NCBI RefSeq assembly: GCF_000975265.2 | Contig: NZ_CP083405.1 | Coordinates: forward strand, 1,798,001 to 1,862,000 | Length of the DNA: 64,000 bases | Direction: 5' to 3' | DNA from: Mycobacterium lepromatosis | Lineage (GTDB): Bacteria > Actinomycetota > Actinomycetes > Mycobacteriales > Mycobacteriaceae | In this document: positions 39,622-49,504 of the stretch, piece by piece | Layout: each line of letters begins with the position of its first letter | Numbering within the stretch: the first letter of the stretch is position 1 | Position numbers and translations under genes: made by a program | The notes under the pieces: generated by a model | Told to the model about the DNA's origin: nothing | Seen by the model: the letters and a program-made list of their open reading frames with translations, nothing else | The model's database searches: none

Positions 39622-42085
39622 GTGAACGTACCGAGGCCGTCAGGCACGGTGACGCTGTTGTTAGCCGATGTTGAAGAGTCGACGAAGCTATGGCAGAAGC
39701 GACCCGAGCAAATGGAGGCTGCCATCGCGGGTCTGGGTCGTGCGGTATCGGAAGCTGTCGCAACCCCACAGTGGGGTGCAGGTCGGACGAACAAAGCAAG
39801 GGTAACAGCTTCGTCGTCGAGTTTGATCGTGCCAGCGATGCCGCGGGTTGCGTGCTGGATCTGCAGCGCGCCCCGTTCGCATCGATCGAGCTGTGCATCG
39901 ATCCTTACACCGGTGAGGTGCGATTACGCGATTAAGGCACTTATGCTGTTCTAACGATTAATCGGACTGCAAATTTGCGGGACTTGGCTTCTATGAGGCT
40001 AGGCTATGATAGCTGACTTAGTCGACTTAGTCATTGACAACCTCTTTCGGCCGATGCTTGGCCGGGTTGATCTCGGTAGTCACGTGTTCGGCGATCTATG
40101 GCATCCTGAACGGGTCATGCAGCTGTGTCACCCCCGACCTTCATAATAGCTTTCCGGCAGTGCGTACACCGAAACTCGTTCCCGCATTAACACTTCCCGT
40201 GCAGGTAAAGATTTTTGTCGGCCGCGATGCACCGAGAAAAGTGGTGCAAAGACTCTTGACGGACGACCGAATGCTGATGCTGACCGGTGAGGGCGGTGTG
40301 GGCAAGAGTAGGCTGGTGATTCAGGTTGTGGCAGCATCGGGATTTCTTGACGACTTAATCGTATTTTGATCTGGCCCTGCTGATCGATTCCGCGATCTTG
40401 CAGATTGCTGTCGTTCGTGCGCTGGCTTTGACCGATCAGCCGGGCCGCTTGAAGATTGGTGCAATTAAACATTTTATCGTCGGCCGCCACTAACTCATGG
40501 TGTTGGACAACTGTGAAATATGTTCTCGATATCTGTGTCAAGCTGACCGTTGCGCTTTTGGGGGGCCGGACCGGCATGGACGATTTTGGCGGCCAGTTGT
40601 CAATCGATCGGCGTTGTCGGCAAGATCACTTGGCGGGTACCGTCGTTGTGGCCAGCCGAGGCGGCAATCGAATTGTTACGCTGATCGCGCCCACACTGAT
40701 TTAGCTTCGTCTTCCAAGTTGTCAGCGCTAATGCCGAGGCGGTGGGCAAGATCTGTAAGTGGCTATATAGCATACTCCCGGCCACCGAACTTGTTGCTGC
40801 GCAGGTGCGGTCGTTGTCGCCGGTCGATATCGCCTAGAGTGTAAACTATGGATTCTGACTGCTGATGGGTAGTCCGCGCAGCGCAGTGCGCTGCCAACAG
40901 ACACTCTGCCCCATCGATGGATTGGTCGCAATACGTTGTTGACCGAGAGCGAGCGGATCTTGTTTCACCGGCTAAGTGGTCTTCACGGGTACGTTCGAAC
41001 TGACCGCAGCGCGAGCTGGGACCAACAGTGACTTGGAGATCTATAAAGTTCTCGATCAACTGACGCTGCTCGTCGACAAATCGTTGGTAGTCGTCAAAGA
41101 TGGCCAGGGTCGCACATGGTACTGGCTGTGGGAAAACGGTGCGTGAATACGCGTTAGAACGCTGGACGAATCCGGCGAAACCGACCTTCGATCCGGCAAT
41201 GTGATTACTACAAGAAGACATTGACTTCTAGGCTGGATGCACTAGAGCAGTGCGACCATCTCGATCTGGTGGAGCCGGTTGAGCTGGTGATCGGCAGCCT
41301 GCGTACATGCTTCATCTGGAACCGCAACCACAAAGACTTTGGTGTAGGTGCATTGCAGATCACTTCCTGTCTGCAGCCGATTGGGCTCGGGCGTGGTTTG
41401 GCTTGATTCGATTTTGGACAACGGTAATGCCAGCTAGCTTACGGTATCAGCCAATGTTTGAGTGCGTGCGCTCGTGGACAAAGTGATGTTCAGCAGCTTG
41501 CTGGCAACGAGGACCGGTGCGCTGTGATGTGAGGTAGTATACAATTAATTACGTCGACGACGCTGTTGACGTCGATGAGTGAGATGACATCGTATGGTGT
41601 CGTCGATAACGTGGGAGCGCGTAGACGTGCCAGATGCCGCTTCTCGTTGCACTGAACAGTGAATCCGGCAATTATATGCCGTAGCGTGTCTTTATGGCGC
41701 GGCGGCCGAACTTCGACGGGCGGACAGCGGAGGTCTTCTTCAAGGTCGGGGAGGCCGACTACGAAGCCTAGATGGCAGCGCTTTGTGACGTCGATGGGTA
41801 AACGACAATTTCGCTTTCGCCTGAGCCTACGGTGCCGCTATGCCCATCGACGAGGCGATCCACTAAGCACACTGCAAGCGTGGAAAACACAAACGTTTGG
41901 AGCAGTGGCTGGGGTTGATTAACCTCTGCCGATTTCAACCGTTAGGTGCAGCTTGCGGGTGAAGGACAGGGCAATGTAGACTTTGTTAAGCGGCTGTTCG
42001 TTTGGCCGTTCATGGCCCAGTTCCGCGCCAGACTCACGACTAGGGTTCGCTTGTCTAACTTGCACAAGAAGCGATGTGCCACATC
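39622..42085 (+). pseudogene. Adenylate cyclase/NB-ARC ATPase/LuxR-type regulator pseudogene
   Basis: The 5' end reads PSGTVTLLLADVEESTKLWQ, the class III cyclase start with metal-binding Asp. It continues after a shift as ASDAAGCVLDLQRAPFASIEL and IDPYTGEVRLRD. The ATPase part is clear: a Walker A MLTGEGGVGKSRLVIQV (about 40275-40326) and MVLDNCEICS. Later come LVDKSLVVVKDGQGR and, near 41837-42085, YGAAMPIDEAIH and VRLSNLHKKR, the worn LuxR helix-turn-helix end. This is the architecture of Rv1358/Rv2488c/Rv0386-type regulators. Many frameshifts and stops make it non-functional. Confidence 0.85.
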
Positions 42086-42198
42086 TAACCGATTCGATCT
42101 TTTCTTGGTCACAGCAGGCCCGTACTGAAGCCGACTAAAAACTGCCGATCCTAGCGATGTGCCATGATGTCCAAGCTGTCAAGAGTCAGGGAGCAGCA

Positions 42199-45100
42199 GT
42201 GGATCTCAATTTTTCAATTGTCACACGACCGGTCGAGCGTCTGGTCGCTACGGTACAAAATGGCCTGGAGGTCTTGAGGTTGGGGGGGTTAGAAACAGGC
42301 AGCCTTCCGTCGCCGTCGCAGATCGTCGAGAGCACGCCGATGTACAAGCTTCGACGGTACTTTCCGCCCAGTAACCAGACCGGGCAACCGCCGGTGGGAG
42401 TGCCGGTGCTGATGGTGCACCCGATGATGATGTCGGCGGATATGTGGGACGTCACTCGGGAGGAGGGCGCGGTAGGCATCTTGCACGTTAGGGGGCTTGA
42501 TCCCTGGGTCATTGACTTCGGCTCACCCGACAAAGTCGAGGGTGGAATGCGTCGGAATCTGGCCGACCACGTCGTAGCCCTCAGCGACGCGGTCGACACT
42601 GTCAAGTACGCCACCGGTAACGATGTACATTTAGTTGGGTATTCACAGGGCGGCATGTTCTGCTACCAGGCTGCTGCATACCGGCGTTCGAAGAACATCG
42701 CTAGCATCGTGGCTTTCGGCTCACCAGTTGACACTCTGGCCGCGCTGCCCATGGGTATTCCACCAAACTTTGGCGTGGCACTTGCCAATTTCATGGCTGA
42801 TCATATCTTCAACCGCTTGGATATTCCAAGCTGGTTGGCGCGTACCGGTTTTCAGATGTTAGATCCGCTCAAGACGGTCAAAGCTCGGGTCGACTTCGTG
42901 CGTCAGCTGCACGATCGTGAAGCTTTGCTGTCGCGCGAACAGCAGCGCCGATTTCTTGAATCCGACGGGTGGATCGCGTGGTCGGGTCCGGCAATTTCCG
43001 AGCTGCTTAAGCAGTTCATTGCGCACAATCGAATGATGACGGGCGGTTTCGCTGTTAACGGGAAGATGGTGACGTTAACCGATATCACCTGCCCGGTGCT
43101 GGCTTTCGTCGGTGAGGTTGACGACATCGGTCAGCCAGCATCAGTGCGCGGCATTCGGCGGGCAGCACCCAACGCCGAGGTCTACGAATCTCTGATCCTG
43201 ACAGGACATTTCGGCCTGGTCGTGGGATCCAGGGCGGCGCAGCAAAGTTGGCCGATCGTCGCCGAATGGGTGTGCTGGCTAGCCGCTGATGCTAACAAGC
43301 CGGCGAATATCCATACGATGCCGGATCAGCCGGTCGAACACACCGCCAGTGGCGTTGCGATTAGCTCTCGGTTCGCGCACGGACTGGAGGAGGTTTCCGA
43401 AGCGGTGTTGGCGCTGGCTCGCGGCGTGGCCGATGCGGTTGTGGCTGCCAACAGATCCGTGCGCACGCTGGCTGTGGAGACAGTCCGAACGCTGCCACGT
43501 TTGGCCCGGCTCGGACAGCTCAATGACCACACTCGGATCTCGCTAGGCCGTATTATCGGCGAACAAGCCCACGATGCCCCACGGGGCGAATTCCTGTTGT
43601 TCGACGGACGTGTGCATACCTACGAGGCTGTCGACCGGCGAGTCAACAACGTCGTCCGAGTTCTGATCGCGGTCGGGGTGCGGCAGGGTGACCGTTTAGG
43701 TGTGCTGATGGAAACTCGTCCCAGCGCACTGGTAGCCATTGCAGCACTGTCTCGGCTGGGTGCGGTTGCCGTGATGATGCGGCCAGATGCCGATTTGGCC
43801 GCGGCGGTCCGACTCGGACGAGCAACCGAGATCTTGACTGACCCCGCCAATCTTGGCGTAGTACTTGCTTATGGTCGTCAGTTGACGGGTCAGGTACTGG
43901 TGCTGGGTGGCGGTGAGTCGCGTGATCTGCACCTGTCGGAGGACGCCTTGCAGCAAAACCAAGTCATTGACATGGAAAAGATCGACCCGGATGCCGTTGA
44001 GCTGCCGGCCTGGTATTGGCCCAACCCGGGATTGGCTCGGGATCTGGCGTTCATTGCGTACAGCACAGTCGGTGGCGAGTTGGTCGCCAAGCAGATCACT
44101 AACTACCGGTGGGCGGTCTCAGCCTTCGGAACTGCCTCAACAGCCGCTCTCGATCGCAGGGCCACAGTGTATTGCTTGACGCCGCTGCATCACGAGTCCG
44201 CGCTGCTGGTCAGCCTGGGTGGTGCGGTCGTTGGTGGTGCCCGCATCGCGCTGTCGCGCGGTTTGTGCTCGAACCGGTTCGTGCACGAGGTGCGTCAATA
44301 CGGCGTCACCGTCGTATCCTACACCTGGGCTATGCTGCGCGAACTTGTCGACGACCCGGCGTTTGTATTGCACGGTAATCATCCGGTGCGGCTGTTCATC
44401 GGCTCGGGCATGCCGACTGGCTTATGGGAGCGGGTCATTGAAGCGTTCGCGCCAGCTCATGTTGTCGAATTCTTCGCTACGGTCGACGGACAAGCTGTAC
44501 TGGCTAACGTATCGGGTGCTAAGATTGGCAGCAAAGGTCGTCCGCTGCCCGGCGCTGGGCGTGTCGAGTTGGGCGCCTACGATGCCGAACAGGACTTGAT
44601 CCTAGAAAACGACCGCGGCTTCGTACAGGTCGCCGACGTCAACCAGATCGGTGTTCTACTCGCTGCGTCCCGCGGGCCGATCGATCCGACTGCGTCTGTC
44701 AAACGCGGCGTCTTTGCTCCGGCAGACACCTGGATATCAACCGAGTACTTGTTCCGCCGCGACGACGATGGGGACTACTGGCTTGCTGGGCGGCGTAGTT
44801 CGGTGGTTCGTACCGCACGCGGATTGGTTTATGCCGAACTAGTGACCGACGCGCTTGGCTTCATCACTGGGGTCGATCTTGTTGCGACCTACAGTGTGGC
44901 GATGGGTGACCGTGCCTTGGCGGTGTCGGCGGTGACACTGTTGCCCGGAGCGACCATCACGGCGGCCGACTTGACCGAAGCCGTTGCCAACATGCCTGTC
45001 GGACTGGGGCCCGACATTGTGCACGTGGTGCCAGAGCTGACGCTCAGCGCGACCTATCGTCCAATCGTTGGTGCCCTGCGCGCGGCCGGGATTCCTAAAG

Positions 45101-45207
45101 TCGGACACCAGATATGGTATTTCGATTCCGCAAGTAATCAATTCAGGCGGATGACTCCGGAGGTGCGGGCGGAGCTAGCCGGTAAACATAAGCACACCCA
45201 TGCTTGA
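42199..45207 (+). CDS. Bifunctional lipase / long-chain acyl-CoA synthetase (Rv1683-like)
   Basis: A 1002-residue two-domain protein. The N-terminal half (to about residue 370) is an alpha/beta hydrolase like PHA synthase/depolymerase. It has a VHPMMMSADMWDVT segment, the nucleophile motif GYSQGG with Ser149, and GHFGLVVG near the His position. The C-terminal half (about 430-1000) is an AMP-forming acyl-CoA synthetase: DGRVHTYEAVDRRVNN, IAYSTVGGELVAKQI at the P-loop-like site, TPLHHESALLVSLGG and GDYWLAGRR. It corresponds to Rv1683, implicated in triacylglycerol turnover. The GTG at 42199 (VDLNFSIVTRP) is chosen after a GGGAGCA ribosome-binding site; the frame opens 14 codons earlier. Confidence 0.93.
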   Translation: MDLNFSIVTRPVERLVATVQNGLEVLRLGGLETGSLPSPSQIVESTPMYKLRRYFPPSNQTGQPPVGVPVLMVHPMMMSADMWDVTREEGAVGILHVRGLDPWVIDFGSPDKVEGGMRRNLADHVVALSDAVDTVKYATGNDVHLVGYSQGGMFCYQAAAYRRSKNIASIVAFGSPVDTLAALPMGIPPNFGVALANFMADHIFNRLDIPSWLARTGFQMLDPLKTVKARVDFVRQLHDREALLSREQQRRFLESDGWIAWSGPAISELLKQFIAHNRMMTGGFAVNGKMVTLTDITCPVLAFVGEVDDIGQPASVRGIRRAAPNAEVYESLILTGHFGLVVGSRAAQQSWPIVAEWVCWLAADANKPANIHTMPDQPVEHTASGVAISSRFAHGLEEVSEAVLALARGVADAVVAANRSVRTLAVETVRTLPRLARLGQLNDHTRISLGRIIGEQAHDAPRGEFLLFDGRVHTYEAVDRRVNNVVRVLIAVGVRQGDRLGVLMETRPSALVAIAALSRLGAVAVMMRPDADLAAAVRLGRATEILTDPANLGVVLAYGRQLTGQVLVLGGGESRDLHLSEDALQQNQVIDMEKIDPDAVELPAWYWPNPGLARDLAFIAYSTVGGELVAKQITNYRWAVSAFGTASTAALDRRATVYCLTPLHHESALLVSLGGAVVGGARIALSRGLCSNRFVHEVRQYGVTVVSYTWAMLRELVDDPAFVLHGNHPVRLFIGSGMPTGLWERVIEAFAPAHVVEFFATVDGQAVLANVSGAKIGSKGRPLPGAGRVELGAYDAEQDLILENDRGFVQVADVNQIGVLLAASRGPIDPTASVKRGVFAPADTWISTEYLFRRDDDGDYWLAGRRSSVVRTARGLVYAELVTDALGFITGVDLVATYSVAMGDRALAVSAVTLLPGATITAADLTEAVANMPVGLGPDIVHVVPELTLSATYRPIVGALRAAGIPKVGHQIWYFDSASNQFRRMTPEVRAELAGKHKHTHA

Positions 45208-45433
45208 CGATTTACTGCTGAGCATTCTGGTGTGCCCAGCTGATCGGGGGCCCTTGTTGTTGGTTGACCAAGACTATGGAGCAGGTGGCCAGTTGCTTTA
45301 CAACCCGCGACTGCGGCGTGCCTATCGCATCGACGATGGCATTCCGGTGCTGTTGGTCGACGAAGCCCGCGACGTAGACGACGACGAGCACGCCCGGCTT
45401 ATGGCACAAGCACCTCCGACAGATCCTCAGTGA
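45200..45433 (+). CDS. Trm112/UPF0434-family small protein (Rv1684-like)
   Basis: A 77-residue protein with the Trm112-like core DDLLLSILVCPADRGPLLLV and the end-motif YRIDDGIPVLLVDEA. Trm112-like proteins act as small partners of methyltransferases or as folding scaffolds, and the cellular partner here is unknown. Only one cysteine remains (LVCPADRGP), so the zinc site of archetypal members is absent. The ATG overlaps the end of the lipase/synthetase gene by 8 bp, so the two are coupled. Everything downstream in the old operon region is decayed, yet this short gene is intact. Confidence 0.88.
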   Translation: MLDDLLLSILVCPADRGPLLLVDQDYGAGGQLLYNPRLRRAYRIDDGIPVLLVDEARDVDDDEHARLMAQAPPTDPQ

Positions 45434-45975
45434 GGTAGCGGCTGGCAGGGTCGACAGCAACGCACATGGCTTGATTATAGCAATGTAGCGAATCATCAAT
45501 GACGCCCATCAATTGCGAAGCGACGAATTGGGTGCGGATTTTCCAGTCACTGTAGGGTTGTTGACCTGCGTACCCACTTCCACGGTTGACCACTTCCTGT
45601 AGAAAAATTGAGTGTGCCAAATTCCCCTTGGGGCCCTAGACCAACGACCGTAACGTGACCGATCAGCCCCGCACCCGGGTCGGAATCCCAGATTGGCAGC
45701 AATAAAGATGACAACTTGTATCCGGGTTCCTCGACGGGGTTCCCGCATTGGCATGATCACCGCTATGGGATCGATCGGAAAGTGGATCGCACCAGCTAAC
45801 AGCTGCTGCTCAGCACCGAAATAGTGATGCATCAGGGTGGTATCGACTCCGACGGTCGCGTCCACCTACCATATGGATGTTCTATCAATACCGTTGTGCG
45901 TAAACAGCTCTCGAGCTCTAGCCAAGATGCGTTTACGGGTATCGGAACCTCCGGAAGCTCTCCTGTGTTTTGGTT
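45399..45975 (-). pseudogene. TetR-family regulator pseudogene (Rv1685c position)
   Basis: The minus-strand frames read VGVDTTLMHHYFGAEQQLLA, the TetR recognition helix and tail (HYF motif), then a C-terminal domain in fragments (VEVGTQVNNP, then RTQFVASQLMGV and a final RYLTEDL). Frameshifts separate helix-turn-helix from ligand domain. It sits at the 3' end of a dead ABC-transporter operon, matching Rv1685c-Rv1687c. Confidence 0.8.
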
Positions 45976-45989
45976 TGGTGGCCAACGTG

Positions 45990-46560
45990 CTAAGCTATCG
46001 ATCGTTTCACTGTTGCTGCAGCTAGGAACAACGATGATAGCGCCAAAACCATCATGACTATGAGATGTCGTGCACTGCGATGTGGGCCAGTTCGGAATGT
46101 GCGCTTACTCGCTGCAAGGCCTCCAATGCATAGTTGGCCGGCATCATGTTGCTGGTCTATTGCAGCCAGAGCACCATCAACGTTCGTCGCACAATGATGC
46201 TGGCCAACAGCAATTGGGGAACCATCACCAACGAGATGACTGCACGGCCTTAAACTCCTTGTAGGCAAAAGTGCTAAAAGAAACCCTATAAGCATCGCGT
46301 TGACGACTGCGATCACCAATACCCATATCGGGCTTCCTGCGGTATCAACACCGAAGAACCAAAACGACACGATGCACGCCACGACAGCTTGGTTAGCCGC
46401 GGCAATCGAGAATACGGTCCCGTAGGTGAGCAGCAGATTGAACTGGCGCAGCGGAGTGGTCATGGCTGCGCTCCACCGTTTCCGTTGCATTGTGGCCGAG
46501 GTGATGATGAACATCACGGAAAACGGGAAAAGGTCCAGCAGGATCAGACAGGCTTTGTTA
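45990..46560 (-). pseudogene. ABC-2-type permease pseudogene (Rv1686c position)
   Basis: A minus-strand frame preserves MMFIITSATMQRKRWSAAMT and TTPLRQFNLLLTYGTVFSIA, followed by hydrophobic helices (GSPIWVLVIAVVNAMLIGFL). This is typical of the membrane subunit of drug/lipid ABC-2 exporters. Internal frameshifts around 46050-46260 and loss of the N-terminal half destroy it. Confidence 0.8.
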
Positions 46561-46574
46561 AACAGCTAAGGGGT

Positions 46575-47350
46575 TCCTGGACGCTGCGGGGGATTGTCGA
46601 ACATGAAATACATCAGCGTGATAACCAATATCGGCACCAAACATGATCATCGTGACGCTGCGGTGGTCGGCGGCGAGCTGCCGCAGAATCCGCGTCGTGG
46701 TAGCAGCGTAAGTCTGGACGGATCCTATCCGGTTTGGGGCGCGGTGCTGTGTCTGATGACGGACAGAAACGTTTCCTTCAGTGACGTGCATCCGGCGTCC
46801 TCTCTGAGTCGGGCTGGGTTGGTGCGGTCGATCAGGTGGTCGTCACGCATCAGCAACAGGTCACCACAGTAGTCGGATTCATCCATCACATGGCTGGATA
46901 CCAGCAGCGTATGTCAAGTCGGTGAACTACTCTTAGATATCCACTCGCAGTACGGGGATCCAGGACCACCGTCGGTTCATCGAGCACAAGCAGTGCGGGC
47001 CGACAAACTAGGGTGTACGCCAATGACACTCCGGTGCTCTCAACTGTCGGAGTAGTTGCCGCAGAACGCAGTTCGATGATTCGTTAACCCAACCCGCTCG
47101 ATAGTGACATCAGCGGCGTGGCTATCGAAGCCAGACAGCGCGGTGAGGTAGCGTACATTATCGATGATGCGTAGATCGTGGGGTCCTGCAACATATATCC
47201 GACTTGACGGCATAATCCCACTCGGTCATCCCTTTTACTCAGCACCGTGATGGTTTTTTGGGGTGTCCGGTAACGATCTGGGTGCCAGCGATGCAACACA
47301 TCAGTGTGGTCTTACCGCAGGGTGATGGATCAAGCAGACTGATTAGACTA
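46575..47350 (-). pseudogene. ABC-transporter ATPase pseudogene (Rv1687c position)
   Basis: Minus-strand fragments show a worn Walker A region near 47310-47330 (CGKTTLMCCIAG), the Q-loop area VGYMLQDPTIYA, and the Walker B VLDEPTVVLDP near 46945-46985. Stops interrupt every frame. Together with the permease and TetR pseudogenes it marks a wholly inactivated three-gene efflux operon. Confidence 0.8.
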
Positions 47351-47458
47351 CGGCCCTGGGCTATATCCACCGAGAAATTGTGCGGGGCTGGACATTTGCA
47401 GCGAAATCGCCAGCAGGTGCTTGCTGTTTACGACTGCCGTCGCGCCATCTGACATTAA

Positions 47459-47490
47459 TTCATCGTGTGATGAACTCATCATGTGATGAA
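47459..47490. promoter_or_regulatory. Tandem palindromes, probable TetR-type operator
   Basis: Two adjacent imperfect copies of the same palindrome: TTCATC-GTGT-GATGAA (47459-47474) and TCATCA-TG-TGATGA (47476-47489). Their centres are 16 bp apart. They lie between the start region of the dead ABC/TetR operon (minus strand) and mpg (plus strand), exactly where an autoregulatory TetR protein would bind. The cognate regulator is a pseudogene. Confidence 0.55.
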
Positions 47491-47601
47491 TTCCGTCTCC
47501 TAACAAGGGGTTGTCAAGTGCTACAGCGTTGTTGTGGTGGTGACCCGTTGCGCGCAACTCCGCTGCGCTTGCTATCACCACGGCGGTGCACAATCTGTGC
47601 C

Positions 47602-48213
47602 GTGAGTGCTGACCAATTGGTTGTTGACCCGGTCGCTGCCGCGCATCGGCTACTCGGTGCCACTATCACCAGCCGGGGAGTGTGCGCCATCGTCGTTGAG
47701 GTGGAGGCGTACGGTGGGGTTCCCGACGGCCCCTGGCCTGACGCCGCTGCCCACTCCTACCGCGGCCGCAACGATCGTAACGCCGTGATGTTTGGGCCGC
47801 CCGGCCGACTCTATACCTACTGCAGCTACGGCATCCATGTATGCGCCAATGTCTCGTGCGGACCTGATGGGACGGCTGCCGCAGTCCTTATTCGTGCCGG
47901 CGCTCTCGAGAACGGTGCCGACGTCGCCCGGTCTCGGCGTGGCGCGTCAGTCCGTACTGTTGCGTTGGCGCGTGGACCCGGAAATCTGTGCTCTGCCTTA
48001 GGAATTACTATGGATGACAACGGTGTTGATGTATTTGATGCTGACAGCCCGGTGACATTGGTCCTCAATGAGGCTCAGGAAGCGATGTCGGGTCCACGCG
48101 TTGGAATCAGTCACGCCGCCGACCGACCCTGGCGATTGTGGCTGCCCGGCCGACCTGAGGTCTCGATCTATCGTCGAAGTCCCCGAGCACCGGTTCCCGG
48201 TGCTAGCGACTAG
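47602..48213 (+). CDS. mpg: 3-methyladenine DNA glycosylase (AAG/MPG family)
   Basis: A 203-residue alkyladenine-type glycosylase that excises alkylated purines. The GTG at 47602 ([20 protein letters not shown]) gives the same length as M. tuberculosis Mpg (Rv1688); the longer frame from 47380 runs through the intergenic operator and is rejected. Family blocks are present: [10 protein letters not shown] with the catalytic Glu, [35 protein letters not shown] and [10 protein letters not shown]. In the YCSYG motif a Cys occupies the position where I recall Arg in M. tuberculosis (YRSHG). It is followed after 10 bp by tyrS. Confidence 0.93.
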   Translation: MSADQLVVDPVAAAHRLLGATITSRGVCAIVVEVEAYGGVPDGPWPDAAAHSYRGRNDRNAVMFGPPGRLYTYCSYGIHVCANVSCGPDGTAAAVLIRAGALENGADVARSRRGASVRTVALARGPGNLCSALGITMDDNGVDVFDADSPVTLVLNEAQEAMSGPRVGISHAADRPWRLWLPGRPEVSIYRRSPRAPVPGASD

Positions 48214-48223
48214 CCTCTTTTGG

Positions 48224-49504
48224 ATGTCTTCCAGCATCCTCGACGAGCTGGGCTGGCGTGGGTTGGTCGCACAGTCCACCGACCTCGATGTGCTAGCCGC
48301 CGAGTTGCGGCGTGGACCGATGACGGTTTACGCTGGCTTCGACCCTACTGCGCCTAGCCTGCATGCCGGGCATCTGGTACCGCTGCTAGTATTGCGGCGC
48401 TTTCAACGCGCCGGCCACCGCCCAATCGTGCTCGCGGGTGGCGCTACGGGCATGATTGGTGATCCGCGCGACATCGGTGAGCGCACACTAAACGAGACGT
48501 ACACCGTCGCGGAATGGTCCGAGCGAATCCGCAGACAGCTGGAACGTTTCGTCGAATTCGATGATGCTGCCAAGTCTAGGACCGGCGCCATCGTTGTCAA
48601 CAACCTGGAATGGACGAGCCCGATGTCGGCGATCGAGTTCTTGCGCGATGTCGGCAAGCATTTTTCGATCAACGTGATGCTAGATCGGGACACCATCCGG
48701 CGACGGTTGGACGGCCAAGGGATTTCTTACACGGAGTTTAGCTACATGCTTTTGCAAGCCAACGACTACGTAGAGTTGCATCAGCGCCATGGTTGTACGC
48801 TGCAGATCGGCGGTTCGGATCAGTGGGGTAACATCATCGCTGGAGTTCGCCTGGTGCGCCAAAAGCTGGGCGCCACAGTGCATGCGCTCACAGTCCCGCT
48901 GGTGACCGCTGCCGATGGCGCCAAGTTCGGCAAATCGACCGGAGGCGGCAGTTTATGGTTGGATCCAGAGATGACCAGCCCGTACGCTTGGTACCAATAC
49001 TTCGTCAACACCGCCGACGCTGATGTCATTCGGTACCTGCGTTGGTTCACTTTTTTGTTGCCCGACGAACTAGTCGAGCTGGAGCAGACGATGGTCTCAC
49101 GCCCACAGGAACGTGCTGCACAACGTCGACTCGCCACCGAACTCACGGTTTTGGTGCATGGCGCAGCGGCAACCCAGGCTGTTGAACATGCCAGCAGGGC
49201 ATTGTTCGGTCAGGGCGAACTCACTCGCCTTGATGAAGTGACGTTGGCGGCGGCATTGCGCGAGACAGTGGTTGCTCAGCTGAAACCTGGCAATCCCGAT
49301 GGGATTGTCGATCTGTTGGTGGCCAGCGGTCTGTCCCCTAGCAGAGGCGCGGCGCGGCGCACGATCGGTGAAGGTGGGGTGTTGGTCAACAACATTCGCA
49401 TTCAGAGCGAGGAATGGACCCCCCGGACATCGGATTTCCTGCACGGCCGCTGGCTGGTGTTGCGCCGCGGCAAGCGGAACATCGCTGGGGTAGAAAGAGT
49501 ATAG
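48224..49504 (+). CDS. tyrS: Tyrosyl-tRNA synthetase TyrS
   Basis: A 426-residue class I synthetase. The HIGH-like motif is in [13 protein letters not shown] and the KMSKS-equivalent is KFGKSTGG. Tyrosine-pocket residues lie in GFDPTAPS and in YMLLQANDY. The C-terminal S4-like domain is complete ([14 protein letters not shown]). I start at ATG 48224 ([14 protein letters not shown]), 10 bp after mpg; the frame continues to 48068 inside mpg without conservation. This must be an essential gene, because only one tyrosyl enzyme is expected. Confidence 0.97.
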   Translation: MSSSILDELGWRGLVAQSTDLDVLAAELRRGPMTVYAGFDPTAPSLHAGHLVPLLVLRRFQRAGHRPIVLAGGATGMIGDPRDIGERTLNETYTVAEWSERIRRQLERFVEFDDAAKSRTGAIVVNNLEWTSPMSAIEFLRDVGKHFSINVMLDRDTIRRRLDGQGISYTEFSYMLLQANDYVELHQRHGCTLQIGGSDQWGNIIAGVRLVRQKLGATVHALTVPLVTAADGAKFGKSTGGGSLWLDPEMTSPYAWYQYFVNTADADVIRYLRWFTFLLPDELVELEQTMVSRPQERAAQRRLATELTVLVHGAAATQAVEHASRALFGQGELTRLDEVTLAAALRETVVAQLKPGNPDGIVDLLVASGLSPSRGAARRTIGEGGVLVNNIRIQSEEWTPRTSDFLHGRWLVLRRGKRNIAGVERV

